Assembly: GCA_905620445.1 (NCBI GenBank)
Contig: CAJQTP010000031.1
Coordinates: 1-34,506, forward strand
DNA length: 34,506 nucleotides
DNA from: an uncultured Candidatus Thioglobus sp.
GTDB lineage: Bacteria > Pseudomonadota > Gammaproteobacteria > PS1 > Pseudothioglobaceae
Direction of reading: 5' to 3'
This document shows, one piece after another, positions 8,286-16,555 of this stretch (positions are counted from its first letter, which is position 1; the number at the start of each line of letters is the position of its first letter). A program made the translations under genes and the position numbers. The notes under the pieces are model-generated. The model was not told the DNA's origin. It saw nothing but the letters and a program-made list of their open reading frames with translations, and searched no databases.

Positions 8286-9464
8286 CTAATCAACCTCTGC
8301 AACAAATAATGTTTCAAATTTACCATTATTGTAAACATTAACCACTAGTGGAATAGAAATTTGACGCTTTTGTCCAAACGAAGACATTCCGACATATTTC
8401 AACACTCTGTCACCCTTTAAGTAAGGATTTGGAGCTGTAAATGTTTCCATTGTGTTTTTGAATTCGTCAACATTATTAATCGCTGCCGGATTAGCTTTCA
8501 AAGTTGCTATGATATATTCAAGTGCGTAAACTTTTGTGTTTGACTCATCATTATATTCACCAAACATTTCTATATAACGCGTAACAAACTTGTCCATTTC
8601 AGCACTTTTAATTTCAGGCGTCGATGCACCACCAACTGAAATAAATCCATTTGCCAAATCTCCAGCACCATCCATCAAAACTTGAGCATCTTGACCTGTT
8701 TCAGTAGAAATCAAACCTTTAAACCCAAGCTCTCTCGCAGAACGGATAAGTTGTGGGGCATTTGCAGGCGCTACGCCTGATAATACCAAAAGGTCCGGTT
8801 GCAACTTAACAATAGGAACAATAACAGGCATAAAGTCAGTAGTGTCTACCTGGTAAGTTACTGTTTTTGAAATAACGTTTAAGCCTAATAATTCTGCAGC
8901 AGCAACACCACCTTCACGTTGACTAAGTGGATCAGATTCATTTGCAGCAATAAATGCTACTGTTTTAACACCTTCATTGTCTTTTAAGTATTTATAAATC
9001 GCTGGTCCTGATTGGTAATTAGCAACCATGCCAAGAATTGCATTTGAGGCTGGTTTTGTATAAAGTGATTTAGGAAAAGCGTACGGAAAATACATAATGT
9101 TTTGCTGTTCTGCAACAGGTCGAACAGCTGCAGCACCATCGTCAACATTAGGGCCAACAACATAATGAATTCCTTTTTGAGCCATCTTTTCCATTCCTGC
9201 AATTGCTCGCTTAGGGTCTTTCTGATCATCAAATGACACAATATTAATGTCATAGGTTGTACCACCTATTTTAACGCCACCAGCATCATTTATTAACGAT
9301 GCCCCTGCTTCCATTGAACGTTGATTTGAAATCCCCCAGGATGCTGCAGGACCACTAGTTACGCCGACAAAGCCAATATCCAAAACTGGATTTACAGCTA
9401 ACACACTCGTACAAATACTCAGTAAAAAAGCGACTACTGGTAAAAGTTTTATATTTTTGTTCAT
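8286..9464 (-). CDS. Periplasmic substrate-binding protein of HAAT ABC importer
   Basis: This protein (392 residues from the preferred start) captures the substrate in the periplasm and delivers it to the LivHM channel. It has a signal peptide (MNKNIKLLPVVAFLLSICTS, cleavage near VLA) and then the type-I periplasmic-binding fold: DIGFVGVTSGPAASWGISNQ, INDAGGVKIGG, VVGPNVDDGAAAVRPVAEQQ and LLVLSGVAPANAPQLIRSAREL. The length fits the Peripla_BP_6 family. The frame also has an ATG at 9470, but the ribosome-binding site AAAAGGAG would then be only one base away; from the ATG at 9464 the spacing is 7 bases, so I prefer that start. The ligand is unknown. The linked racemase suggests an amino-acid-like, hydantoin or ureide compound, but this is inference. 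Confidence 0.9.
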   Translation of the reverse strand: MNKNIKLLPVVAFLLSICTSVLAVNPVLDIGFVGVTSGPAASWGISNQRSMEAGASLINDAGGVKIGGTTYDINIVSFDDQKDPKRAIAGMEKMAQKGIHYVVGPNVDDGAAAVRPVAEQQNIMYFPYAFPKSLYTKPASNAILGMVANYQSGPAIYKYLKDNEGVKTVAFIAANESDPLSQREGGVAAAELLGLNVISKTVTYQVDTTDFMPVIVPIVKLQPDLLVLSGVAPANAPQLIRSARELGFKGLISTETGQDAQVLMDGAGDLANGFISVGGASTPEIKSAEMDKFVTRYIEMFGEYNDESNTKVYALEYIIATLKANPAAINNVDEFKNTMETFTAPNPYLKGDRVLKYVGMSSFGQKRQISIPLVVNVYNNGKFETLFVAEVD

Positions 9465-9471
9465 AATCATT

Positions 9472-9479
9472 CTCCTTTT
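9472..9479 (-). promoter_or_regulatory. Ribosome-binding site that decides the binding-protein start
   Basis: AAAAGGAG on the minus strand lies 7 bases before the ATG at 9464 and only 1 base before the in-frame ATG at 9470. It supports the second, shorter start. Confidence 0.75.
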
Positions 9480-9611
9480 ATTGTTTTATTCTCCATGACT
9501 CGATGAATACTGTCATTCTAATTGTTAATAATTATTATCACCTTACAAGATATTCTGCCTGTTGATTGATCTGAGTTAATAATAATGCAGATACATCAAA
9601 AATGAATTATA

Positions 9612-9630
9612 TTAGTAATTAAATTACTAA
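9612..9630. promoter_or_regulatory. Perfect 19-bp palindrome, candidate operator
   Basis: TTAGTAATT-A-AATTACTAA has 9-base arms around a single central base, the size and symmetry of an operator for a dimeric repressor or activator. It is 148 bases upstream of the binding-protein start and 180 bases upstream of the MORN gene, so it could serve either. The bound regulator is not identifiable from the window. Confidence 0.5.
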
Positions 9631-9647
9631 CGAAAAATTAACGACTT

Positions 9648-9717
9648 CACTTTACATTCATATTTAAAATTAATCAATCATCACTTTATGACACTTTATG
9701 ACATTTCATTACACTAG
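9648..9717 (+). repeat. 70-bp non-coding repeat, copy 2
   Basis: This is the second copy of the element at 1271-1340, in the same orientation and with no gap. The identical core is 9669-9695. It lies between the divergent binding-protein and MORN-repeat genes. Confidence 0.8.
9685..9713 (+). promoter_or_regulatory. Three 10-bp direct repeats, candidate response-regulator site 2
   Basis: TTTATGACA (9685), TTTATGACA (9695) and TTCATTACA (9705) are spaced exactly 10 bases apart, like the array at 1308-1336. The array ends 97 bases before the MORN-repeat start and lies 221 bases or more upstream of the binding-protein start. The first two units are identical, which makes this the better-conserved site. 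Confidence 0.55.
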
Positions 9718-9809
9718 CTACAAAAGTTAATAATTTTATATTTTCTAATAAAATTTAAGAAAAATAGATTACTATTTCCCTTCTCCAATTCATTACACTT
9801 TTCTTTCTA

Positions 9810-11105
9810 TTGCGCCCAATTTTGAAACAACTACTGTTCGTCTTATTCTCAATGCTTTTGTCATTAAACTCCTATAGTGGCTGGCTAGATAAAACTATTT
9901 GTGTCGAAACGGAAGCCCTAATTAAAGGCAACCTAATCTACTTACTAAATAAAACCAAACCCTTCTCAGGCAAAAACTTATGTAAATATGAGAATGGCGA
10001 AAACGAATCAAAGGGCTTAGTTAGCGATGGCATGCAAGATGATGAGTGGACTCATTGGGATGAAAAGACTCAGGTAGTAGCAGAAAGTTACTTCAAAGAC
10101 GGTATTTTAGTCAGTCAAACGAAGTACTCCTATTATGACAATGGAGTGAAATCGGCTGAAGCGAATTTCAAATATGGTAAGCAGGATGGAAAATGGATGT
10201 CATGGAATGAAAATAATCTAATAGAGATAGAGAGTTATTTCAAAGACGGCGCCTTGGTAAGTCAGACTCAATATTCATATCACGATAATGCTCAGATCCA
10301 ATCTGAGGCAACTTATAAAGGGAATGGCAATAGGGATGGAAAATTCACTGTGTGGTATGAAAATGGCCAGATAGAGGTGGTGGAATATTTTAATGATGGT
10401 GTTTTAGTTAGTCATACTCAATACTCATATTTTGAGAATGGACTGAAATCAACTGAGGCCAATTTCAAAAATGGCAAGTTTAATGGTAAGTCTTCGACCT
10501 GGTATGACACAGGGCAGATAGAATCAGAAGAAAACTTTTTAGAGGATAAGTATGATGGTGACTATACCGTTTGGTACGAAAATGGCCAGATTGAGATAGC
10601 CAAAACCTACAAAAATGGAAAACTTGAAGGTAAATCGAGCTCTTGGTATAAGGATGGACAGCTATGGCAAGAGGTAAATTTTATAGAGGACAAAGAGGAT
10701 GGCAAACTTACAGTTTGGTATGAAGATGGCAAGATCAATAGTGAGGCTAACTTCAAGGATGGTAAGCTGGATGGCAAATTCACAGTGTGGTATGAAGATG
10801 GTCAGATCAATAATGAAGCTAACTTCAAAGACGGCAAGCGCAATGGCAAATTCACAGTTTGGCTTGAAGATGGCCAGATAGACAATGAGGCTATCTTTAA
10901 AGACGCTCAGCAAGTTAGCTCAAGCGTTTGGTCTTACAATGATAAAAATCAGCCCTATCTAAAGAAAAACTTTAAAGACGGCGCTATAGTTAGTCAAACG
11001 GAATACCATCATCATGATAATGGCATGATAGAGATACATTCAAGCTACAAAGATGGCGAGTGTATTAGTAGTGGTGGTGGTTGCTTGCCCGTTCTAGACC
11101 TCTAG
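9810..11105 (+). CDS. Secreted MORN-type (YwqK-like) repeat protein
   Basis: This 431-residue exported protein is built almost entirely of ~23-residue repeats. The N-terminus from the TTG at 9810 (MRPILKQLLFVLFSMLLSLN) is a good signal peptide; starting at the ATG at 9852 would remove its basic end. No ribosome-binding site is visible. From residue ~60 to 415 come at least a dozen repeats of the form F-KDGK-DGKFTVWYEDGQI-EA, the MORN_2 pattern of the YwqK family. Three or four longer units insert a VSQT-YSY-DNG segment. The C-terminus has two cysteines in CISSGGGC. Some neighbouring repeats are nearly identical at DNA level (~10690-10880), a sign of recent internal duplication. The function is not known; beta-hairpin repeats of this type are usually structural or interaction surfaces. 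A candidate response-regulator site lies upstream. Confidence 0.85.
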   Translation: MRPILKQLLFVLFSMLLSLNSYSGWLDKTICVETEALIKGNLIYLLNKTKPFSGKNLCKYENGENESKGLVSDGMQDDEWTHWDEKTQVVAESYFKDGILVSQTKYSYYDNGVKSAEANFKYGKQDGKWMSWNENNLIEIESYFKDGALVSQTQYSYHDNAQIQSEATYKGNGNRDGKFTVWYENGQIEVVEYFNDGVLVSHTQYSYFENGLKSTEANFKNGKFNGKSSTWYDTGQIESEENFLEDKYDGDYTVWYENGQIEIAKTYKNGKLEGKSSSWYKDGQLWQEVNFIEDKEDGKLTVWYEDGKINSEANFKDGKLDGKFTVWYEDGQINNEANFKDGKRNGKFTVWLEDGQIDNEAIFKDAQQVSSSVWSYNDKNQPYLKKNFKDGAIVSQTEYHHHDNGMIEIHSSYKDGECISSGGGCLPVLDL

Positions 11106-11115
11106 AAGTAAATCC

Positions 11116-11141
11116 TTCTCAATGATCACTCTGAGAAATTT
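11116..11141 (+). terminator. Weak possible terminator after the MORN-repeat gene
   Basis: TTCTCA (11116) pairs with TGAGAA (11132) across a 10-base loop and is followed by ATTTT. The stem is only 6 bp and the T-run short, so this is a tentative call. Confidence 0.3.
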
Positions 11142-11177
11142 TATCAATGAATTTAACGAGAAAATTAAGCCATAAAT

Positions 11178-12500
11178 ATGCAAACTAACTCAACAAGTCT
11201 CACACATAAGAGAGTTTTAGGCGTTGCCGTTCCAATAGTATTGGCTAACGCTACGATTCCAATTTTAGGTGCAGTTGACACAGCAGTCGTTGGGCAATTA
11301 GGCTTAGCTGTGCCTATCGGTGCTGTTGGAATTGGCGCAATCATAATTACAGCAATCTACTGGCTGTTTGGTTTTTTGCGAATGGGCACAACAGGGCTTA
11401 CCGCGCAAGCTATTGGATCGGGCGATAAGTCTGAAACCTCAGCTCTATTGGTTAGAGGAATAATTATTGGCCTCGTGGCCGGCTTGATATTAATCATTAC
11501 CCAGGTGCCTCTATTTTTAGGGGCTCTTCAGTTGTCTCCAGCCTCTATAGAAGTAGAAGGATTGGCACAAAAATATTTAGAAATTAGGGTCTATAGCGCG
11601 CCAGCAGCAATCGCTCTTTTTGGAATTACTGGCTGGCTTATTGCCAAAGAAAAAACTCGAGAAGTCTTGCTGCTTCAGCTGGCGCTCAATGGAATCAATA
11701 TTGTATTAGATTTGGTATTTGTTTTAAAGCTTGGATGGGGAGTTGAGGGAGTTGCTATTGCAACACTGATTGCTGAATGGTCAGGCCTTATATTTGGACT
11801 TTGGCTCGCACGTGAAGGCTTTAATAATGGTTATTGGAAAAACTGGGTTCAAATTTTCGATAGAGCCCGCCTTGTTAAAATGGCTAAGGTTAATAGTGAC
11901 ATAATGATTCGCTCAATTTTGCTCGAGATTGCATTTGTCAGTTTCTTATTTCTAGGGTCAAGCTTTGACGATGCAACCCTTGCTGCAAATCAGGTACTCA
12001 TTCAATTTTTAAATATTACCGCTTACGCGCTTGATGGCTTTGCATTTGCAGCAGAGGCTTTGGTTGGACAGGCGCTTGGCGCTAAAAATCGACAGCTTTT
12101 TCGAAAATCAGTAGTAATGACAAGTCAATGGGGGGTTGGTTCCGTGATTCTAATGGCGTTAGCTTTCTTTGTATTTGGCAATAGCATCATTAATGTCATG
12201 ACAACTGCCAAAGATGTAAGGGTCGTTAGTTATGAATATCTACCCTGGATGGTGATCGCCCCTATGGCCGGAGTTGCTGCGTGGATGCTAGATGGTATTT
12301 TTATTGGCGCTACAAGGACGGCTGATATGCGCAATATGATGTTTGTTTCTTTTTGTATATACTTGATTGCATTAGCACTACTTCTTCCTGCCTATGGAAA
12401 TCATGGGCTTTGGGCTTCATTGATTATATTTTCAATTGCAAGAGGAGTTACTTTAGGATTTAAGTATCCTGCCTTAGAGGGCTCTATAGATTTAAAGTAA
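11178..12500 (+). CDS. MATE family multidrug/metabolite efflux transporter (DinF-like)
   Basis: This 440-residue inner-membrane protein has about twelve hydrophobic segments in two related halves, as expected for cation-coupled MATE exporters. Typical marks are VAVPIVLANATIPILGAVDTA in the first helix, FLRMGTTGLTAQAIGSGD after helix 2, and DGFAFAAEALVGQALGAKN at the corresponding place in the second half. The single C-terminal region and the GTTGL/AEALVGQA motifs place it nearest the DinF branch. Its substrate cannot be predicted. It ends 7 bases from the convergent pirin gene. Confidence 0.9.
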   Translation: MQTNSTSLTHKRVLGVAVPIVLANATIPILGAVDTAVVGQLGLAVPIGAVGIGAIIITAIYWLFGFLRMGTTGLTAQAIGSGDKSETSALLVRGIIIGLVAGLILIITQVPLFLGALQLSPASIEVEGLAQKYLEIRVYSAPAAIALFGITGWLIAKEKTREVLLLQLALNGINIVLDLVFVLKLGWGVEGVAIATLIAEWSGLIFGLWLAREGFNNGYWKNWVQIFDRARLVKMAKVNSDIMIRSILLEIAFVSFLFLGSSFDDATLAANQVLIQFLNITAYALDGFAFAAEALVGQALGAKNRQLFRKSVVMTSQWGVGSVILMALAFFVFGNSIINVMTTAKDVRVVSYEYLPWMVIAPMAGVAAWMLDGIFIGATRTADMRNMMFVSFCIYLIALALLLPAYGNHGLWASLIIFSIARGVTLGFKYPALEGSIDLK

Positions 12501-12507
12501 TATTTAG

Positions 12508-13386
12508 TTAGTCTAGGTATCCAAATTTCCCACTATTAAAGTCATCTATTGTTTGTTTTATTTCTTCATTGGTGTTCATCACAAAGGGGCCATAAGATGC
12601 AATAGGCTCATCGATAGGCTCGCCGCTAAGAATCAGAATAGTTGTATCTTCATCTGCCCTAATTGTGAACTCTTTGCCGTCATTTTCAAAAAGGACAAAA
12701 TGGCTTGCTGGGGCCTTTTCAATATTGTTAATGGTTGCGCTCCCTTTTGTAACTAATAGCCCTGTATTGTGATTTGATTTAAAACTAAAGCTAGTCCCTT
12801 TTCCTTTATTAAGGTGAACATTGTAAAGGCTTAAGGGGGTAAACGTAGAGGCTGGACCTTTGTTACCTTCAAAATCACCCGCGATAATGTCAACAGATCC
12901 CGCATTATTTTCTAATTGAACCGTGGTAATATTTTTCTTATTAAGGTTTTGATATTTCGGTTTCGTCATTTTATCTTTGGCTGGGAGGTTGACCCAAAGC
13001 TGAACCATCTGCATCTCGCCGCCTTTTTTGCCAAAGTTTTTCTCGTGGTATTCTTTATGTAAAATCCCTGAGCCTGAGGTCATCCACTGCACATCACCCT
13101 CTGCAATGATCCCTCCACCACCGCTACTGTCATGGTGTTCAACCCTTCCTTTATAGGCAATCGTAACGGTTTCAATTCCTCTATGAGGGTGAGAGCCAAC
13201 GCCTCGTGGGGCGCCTGAATTTGGAGGAAAGTAATGCGTTGGGCCATAGTCCATCAAAAGGAATGGACTCATACGCTTCATAGTGAGGGGCTCCTCTCTT
13301 CCAAGGATGCCATGAACTCTAAAGCCATCCCCAACAAAATGCAGGTTTCCTGGTGCTATTACTGCTTGTATTGTTCTAAAAGCCAT
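12508..13386 (-). CDS. Pirin family bicupin protein
   Basis: This 292-residue cytoplasmic protein has two cupin barrels. The N-terminal metal site is complete: H66 and H68 in SHPHRGIETVTI, H110 and E112 in ILHKEYHE, the same set and spacing as the iron ligands of human pirin. The C-terminal region (from FTPLSLYNVHLNKG) is the second, metal-free cupin, with the usual LILSGEPIDEPIASYGPFVM ending. Bacterial pirins include quercetin 2,3-dioxygenases and regulators of central-metabolism enzymes; the role here is open. It is convergent with the MATE gene and divergent from the subtilase gene, so it is probably monocistronic. Confidence 0.92.
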   Translation of the reverse strand: MAFRTIQAVIAPGNLHFVGDGFRVHGILGREEPLTMKRMSPFLLMDYGPTHYFPPNSGAPRGVGSHPHRGIETVTIAYKGRVEHHDSSGGGGIIAEGDVQWMTSGSGILHKEYHEKNFGKKGGEMQMVQLWVNLPAKDKMTKPKYQNLNKKNITTVQLENNAGSVDIIAGDFEGNKGPASTFTPLSLYNVHLNKGKGTSFSFKSNHNTGLLVTKGSATINNIEKAPASHFVLFENDGKEFTIRADEDTTILILSGEPIDEPIASYGPFVMNTNEEIKQTIDDFNSGKFGYLD

Positions 13387-13625
13387 TGTTTTATCTGTAA
13401 ATTTAAATAATTAAAATTATAGATATATTCTAATTCATATAATTGGCTATTTAATGAAACACAATGTTTTAAATAACTAAACAAATGAATGGATAAAAAA
13501 ATGATTTCGTTATTTAATAGCTAATAAGAGGTTACTATCCTAGGTCAGATTGGACTTATTGCCCATTCACATGTAACTGATTTTTATTACGGTATATTGG
13601 GTTTAATTCTTTAATGAGCTTCTAA

Positions 13626-16073
13626 GTGAATTTTTGTAGACTGATTATTGTCGTCATATCTCTATCTCTATTTGGCTGTGGAGGAAAAAGCGGGGGAACT
13701 GCCACGGCAGTTGTTGCTTCAACTCCAAGCTTTCTAGATTCTGGAACGAGTCTTACCTATAATTCTTCGAATGCCTCAACCCAAGCTGCTACAACAGAAT
13801 TTGATAATTTTAACTACTCAAGCGCCTCAAGTTCACAAAACCCATTAGAGGTTATCAATGCTCACAAAGCATATGGATATGGATTGACTGGGTCTGGAGA
13901 GGTAATCGCGATACTTGATGCTGGGTTTAATGTTAGTCATAATGAACTTAATTCAAAAACGATTACTCAGTACGGAACGCAAACTGCAGCAACAGGAGCA
14001 AGCTCAACTCTTGATCATGGGCTCATTGTTTCAAGTATTTCTGCTGGCGAAGATGATGGAACCGGAATGCAAGGCGTCGCACCAGCTGCAAGCCTCCACT
14101 TAGCAAGCTACAATCAAAAAAATGGCAATACATACTATCCAACGCATTGGGCAAATGCAACAGATGATGCCGCAAGTAATGACGCGGTAGTTCAAAATAA
14201 TAGCTGGGGCGCAACAAATTCCACTATTGCTACAGTAAATAGTTATAAGAACAATAATAGTGTAACAATTTCAGCCGCACTTGCAACATATTTTACCGCA
14301 GGTGGTTTGTCATCAAATGAAGCAACAATTAATACTTATATTGATTCTTTAAATAATTTTCAAGATCAGGGTGTTATTGTTTTTGCATTGTCCAATACTT
14401 CATCTCAATCAGATGCTGATGCACATGCGGCATTACCGGAGTTTTATTCACAACTTAATGAGGCTTGGATTACTGCAGTTAATGTCGAAATTACAGGCTC
14501 ATCTGGAAATGAGACTTATACAAGAAAGTCAGCGCCATGTGGTACTACTGGAAAATACTGTTTAGGCGCAGATGGCTTTCAAGTTGTTGGTGCAGCATTT
14601 GATGAGGATGGTGCTACTAATTTATATTGGCAAGGAGGCTCAGGAACATCTTTTGTTGCGCCTCAAATATCTGGCGCTGTTGCATTATTATCAGAAGCTT
14701 TTCCTACCCATACTCCAGCTCAGTTAACAGACAGACTGTTGGCATCTGCTGATAATACTTTCTTTAACCATGACGCAGTAGTTACTTTTGGTAATGGGGT
14801 TAAGCATGGCTATGATGATGAATTTGGTCATGGGATACTGGATATTTATGCTGCCTTAAATCCTATCACTTCTTCGAGTGATAATAGGTCTATGAGTTTA
14901 TATACTGGAAACTCTTTAAATGATAATTCTTCTTTTCAATTAGGTAATTCAAGAATCTTAACGTCAAGCTCATTTGGCGATTCATTGCAAAGAGGATTAA
15001 TTAGTGAAGTTGGCTATACATACGATGATTTAGATGCTGGCTTTAAATACAACTTGAATTCGCATGTTAATTTATCAACTAAAAGCGCTCCTTCAGTCAA
15101 TCTTTCAAAAGAATTAAATCATCTTTCAGAGCCCGTAAATAATTCGTTGCAATCTAAATCATCTATTAATTTAAATGAAGGCATCTCAATTGGACTCATC
15201 TCACTGCCAGTTCAAAAATTCTTTGAATCAAATAATTTTTCTTCGACAAATTTAGAGAATTTCGATACGCCGTATCTAGACTCAAATGATGGTGGCGTAA
15301 GTATTGGGTCCGCTTTTAATTTATCTAATGCACGTTTATTGGTTAGCGCAACACTGCCTATTGAGCTAAGTAATGGACAAAAACTTGGATCTAAAAAAAG
15401 CCTTATAAGCTCACTAGAGTTTGGAGAATCTCAGGGTCAATCTGTCACCTTAATGGCTGGCCTTAGTCAAGAGAATGACAACCTTCTTGGGTCAATAGGT
15501 GCCAACGCCTTTTCTCTTAATGGTGCTACGTCAAGTAGCACTTTTAGCGCCATTAAAGCTCAGAAAAATTTCTTTAATAATCTTTCATTGACCGGGATAG
15601 CAACCCTTGCAAATACAAATATGACGAGCCCGAGTAATAGTATGGTTGATTCTGCAAGCGATGTTAAATCTTCTAGTATTGCTCTAGTTGCGGATATGAG
15701 AAATATATCCAATGACGATCAGCTTTCTTTATTTATTAATCAACCTAATCGAGTTGATGATGGAATTGTAGCGATTAAAACTTCTAGCTTGGCTGATTCA
15801 AATAGAACAATTCAACAAACTGTTAAGAGTATAGATCTTGACTCCTCTTCTCGGCAGTTCAATTATGGAGTATCTTATCGAAAAGATCTCAATGAAAATT
15901 TAGCTTTCTCGCTCAAACATATCATTACAACTAATCTGAATCACAATCGCGATTCAAATAGACTTCATTCAAGTTATATTGGAATGGGCTATAAGGATCT
16001 TAAGCTAGGAATTGCAACGAGCCCTGATGGTTCATCAATTGAATCGGAGTTATCCTATGTCATTACTTTATAG
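13626..16073 (+). CDS. Lipoprotein subtilase (S8) with probable C-terminal autotransporter barrel
   Basis: This 815-residue serine protease is directed to the cell envelope. From a GTG start the N-terminus MNFCRLIIVVISLSLFGCGG is a lipoprotein signal with lipobox LFGC, so C18 should be lipid-modified. The peptidase domain covers residues ~75-415: D98 in VIAILDAGF, H131 in LDHGLIVSS, oxyanion N257 in VFALSNTSS and nucleophile S342 in GGSGTSFVAP. The His motif is divergent (DHGLIV rather than HGTHVA). From residue ~530 the sequence becomes alternating polar/hydrophobic strands ending in SSIESELSYVITL, as in an autotransporter barrel, although the last residue is Leu rather than the usual aromatic. 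The nearest known architecture is the lipidated subtilase autotransporter NalP of Neisseria. The stop overlaps the next small lipoprotein gene. Protease identity is firm; barrel identity is moderate. Confidence 0.88.
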   Translation: MNFCRLIIVVISLSLFGCGGKSGGTATAVVASTPSFLDSGTSLTYNSSNASTQAATTEFDNFNYSSASSSQNPLEVINAHKAYGYGLTGSGEVIAILDAGFNVSHNELNSKTITQYGTQTAATGASSTLDHGLIVSSISAGEDDGTGMQGVAPAASLHLASYNQKNGNTYYPTHWANATDDAASNDAVVQNNSWGATNSTIATVNSYKNNNSVTISAALATYFTAGGLSSNEATINTYIDSLNNFQDQGVIVFALSNTSSQSDADAHAALPEFYSQLNEAWITAVNVEITGSSGNETYTRKSAPCGTTGKYCLGADGFQVVGAAFDEDGATNLYWQGGSGTSFVAPQISGAVALLSEAFPTHTPAQLTDRLLASADNTFFNHDAVVTFGNGVKHGYDDEFGHGILDIYAALNPITSSSDNRSMSLYTGNSLNDNSSFQLGNSRILTSSSFGDSLQRGLISEVGYTYDDLDAGFKYNLNSHVNLSTKSAPSVNLSKELNHLSEPVNNSLQSKSSINLNEGISIGLISLPVQKFFESNNFSSTNLENFDTPYLDSNDGGVSIGSAFNLSNARLLVSATLPIELSNGQKLGSKKSLISSLEFGESQGQSVTLMAGLSQENDNLLGSIGANAFSLNGATSSSTFSAIKAQKNFFNNLSLTGIATLANTNMTSPSNSMVDSASDVKSSSIALVADMRNISNDDQLSLFINQPNRVDDGIVAIKTSSLADSNRTIQQTVKSIDLDSSSRQFNYGVSYRKDLNENLAFSLKHIITTNLNHNRDSNRLHSSYIGMGYKDLKLGIATSPDGSSIESELSYVITL

Positions 16074-16452
16074 GCTTAAAAATAAATTACTCCTAACTGC
16101 TATGGCTTTAATGCTTAGCTCATGTTCGGTTATTTCAGAAGAGCTGTCATGTCAGTTTACTGAGATTGACTGTTACCGCTTTGACTACTCATCAATTGAT
16201 AACTTTAAAGATTCAGTAATAGAGCATTCTTTAGAATGGAGCTTGCAAGATCCGAGCGCTGCTTTATCCAATCTAACTGCAAGTAAAGACATTTCGATAC
16301 TGTCCTTAAAAGATTCTGAGTTGCTTATTGAATCTAATCCAGAAGACATTTTTGTTGTTGGGCAGTATATTTCCAAAAACCAAAAACCAAGAGAATGGCT
16401 ATTCACTGCAGAACAAGCTTTTTTGCGGAGCTGGATTTCTCTGAGTCGTTAA
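16057..16452 (+). CDS. Small lipoprotein translationally coupled to the subtilase
   Basis: The 131-residue product has a clear lipoprotein signal: MSLLYRLKNKLLLTAMALML followed by lipobox SSCS. The mature part is short, acidic and rich in Ser/Leu, with a Cys pair in CQFTEIDC; I recognise no domain. An earlier in-frame ATG at 16012 would add 15 residues before the signal and spoil it, so I take 16057. That start lies 17 bases inside the end of the subtilase gene, so the two are translated together and probably act together in the envelope, for example as an inhibitor, chaperone or substrate of the protease. That role is speculation. Confidence 0.75.
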   Translation: MSLLYRLKNKLLLTAMALMLSSCSVISEELSCQFTEIDCYRFDYSSIDNFKDSVIEHSLEWSLQDPSAALSNLTASKDISILSLKDSELLIESNPEDIFVVGQYISKNQKPREWLFTAEQAFLRSWISLSR

Positions 16453-16475
16453 GCCAAAATCAAATAATGGTTAAT

Positions 16476-16497
16476 TTCATGCTAGTATGAATTTTTT
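16476..16497 (+). terminator. Possible terminator after the subtilase-lipoprotein pair
   Basis: TTCAT (16476) can pair with ATGAA (16487) around a 6-base loop, directly followed by six T. The 5-bp AT-rich stem is weak, but position and T-run fit. Confidence 0.4.
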
Positions 16498-16555
16498 AAC
16501 TGTTGTTTGATAATTTTGTTAGCATAATAAATACTAACCGCTTAAAGATAAAACA

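Larger units (their letters stand above)
9471..9809. other. Divergent intergenic region with several candidate control elements
   Basis: These 339 bases separate the importer operon (minus) from the MORN-repeat gene (plus). They hold a 12-bp AT palindrome TAATAATTATTA (9526-9537), a 19-bp palindrome (9612-9630) and the second 70-bp repeat (9648-9717). An extra copy of TTCATTACACT at 9789-9799 repeats the third unit of the 10-bp array (9705-9715). No small coding frame is convincing. Confidence 0.6.

Noticed and set aside
10320-10900. Regularly repeated DNA resembling an array
   Set aside because: The repeats are in-frame protein repeats of ~69 bases inside the MORN-type gene with no distinct spacers, so this is not a CRISPR array.
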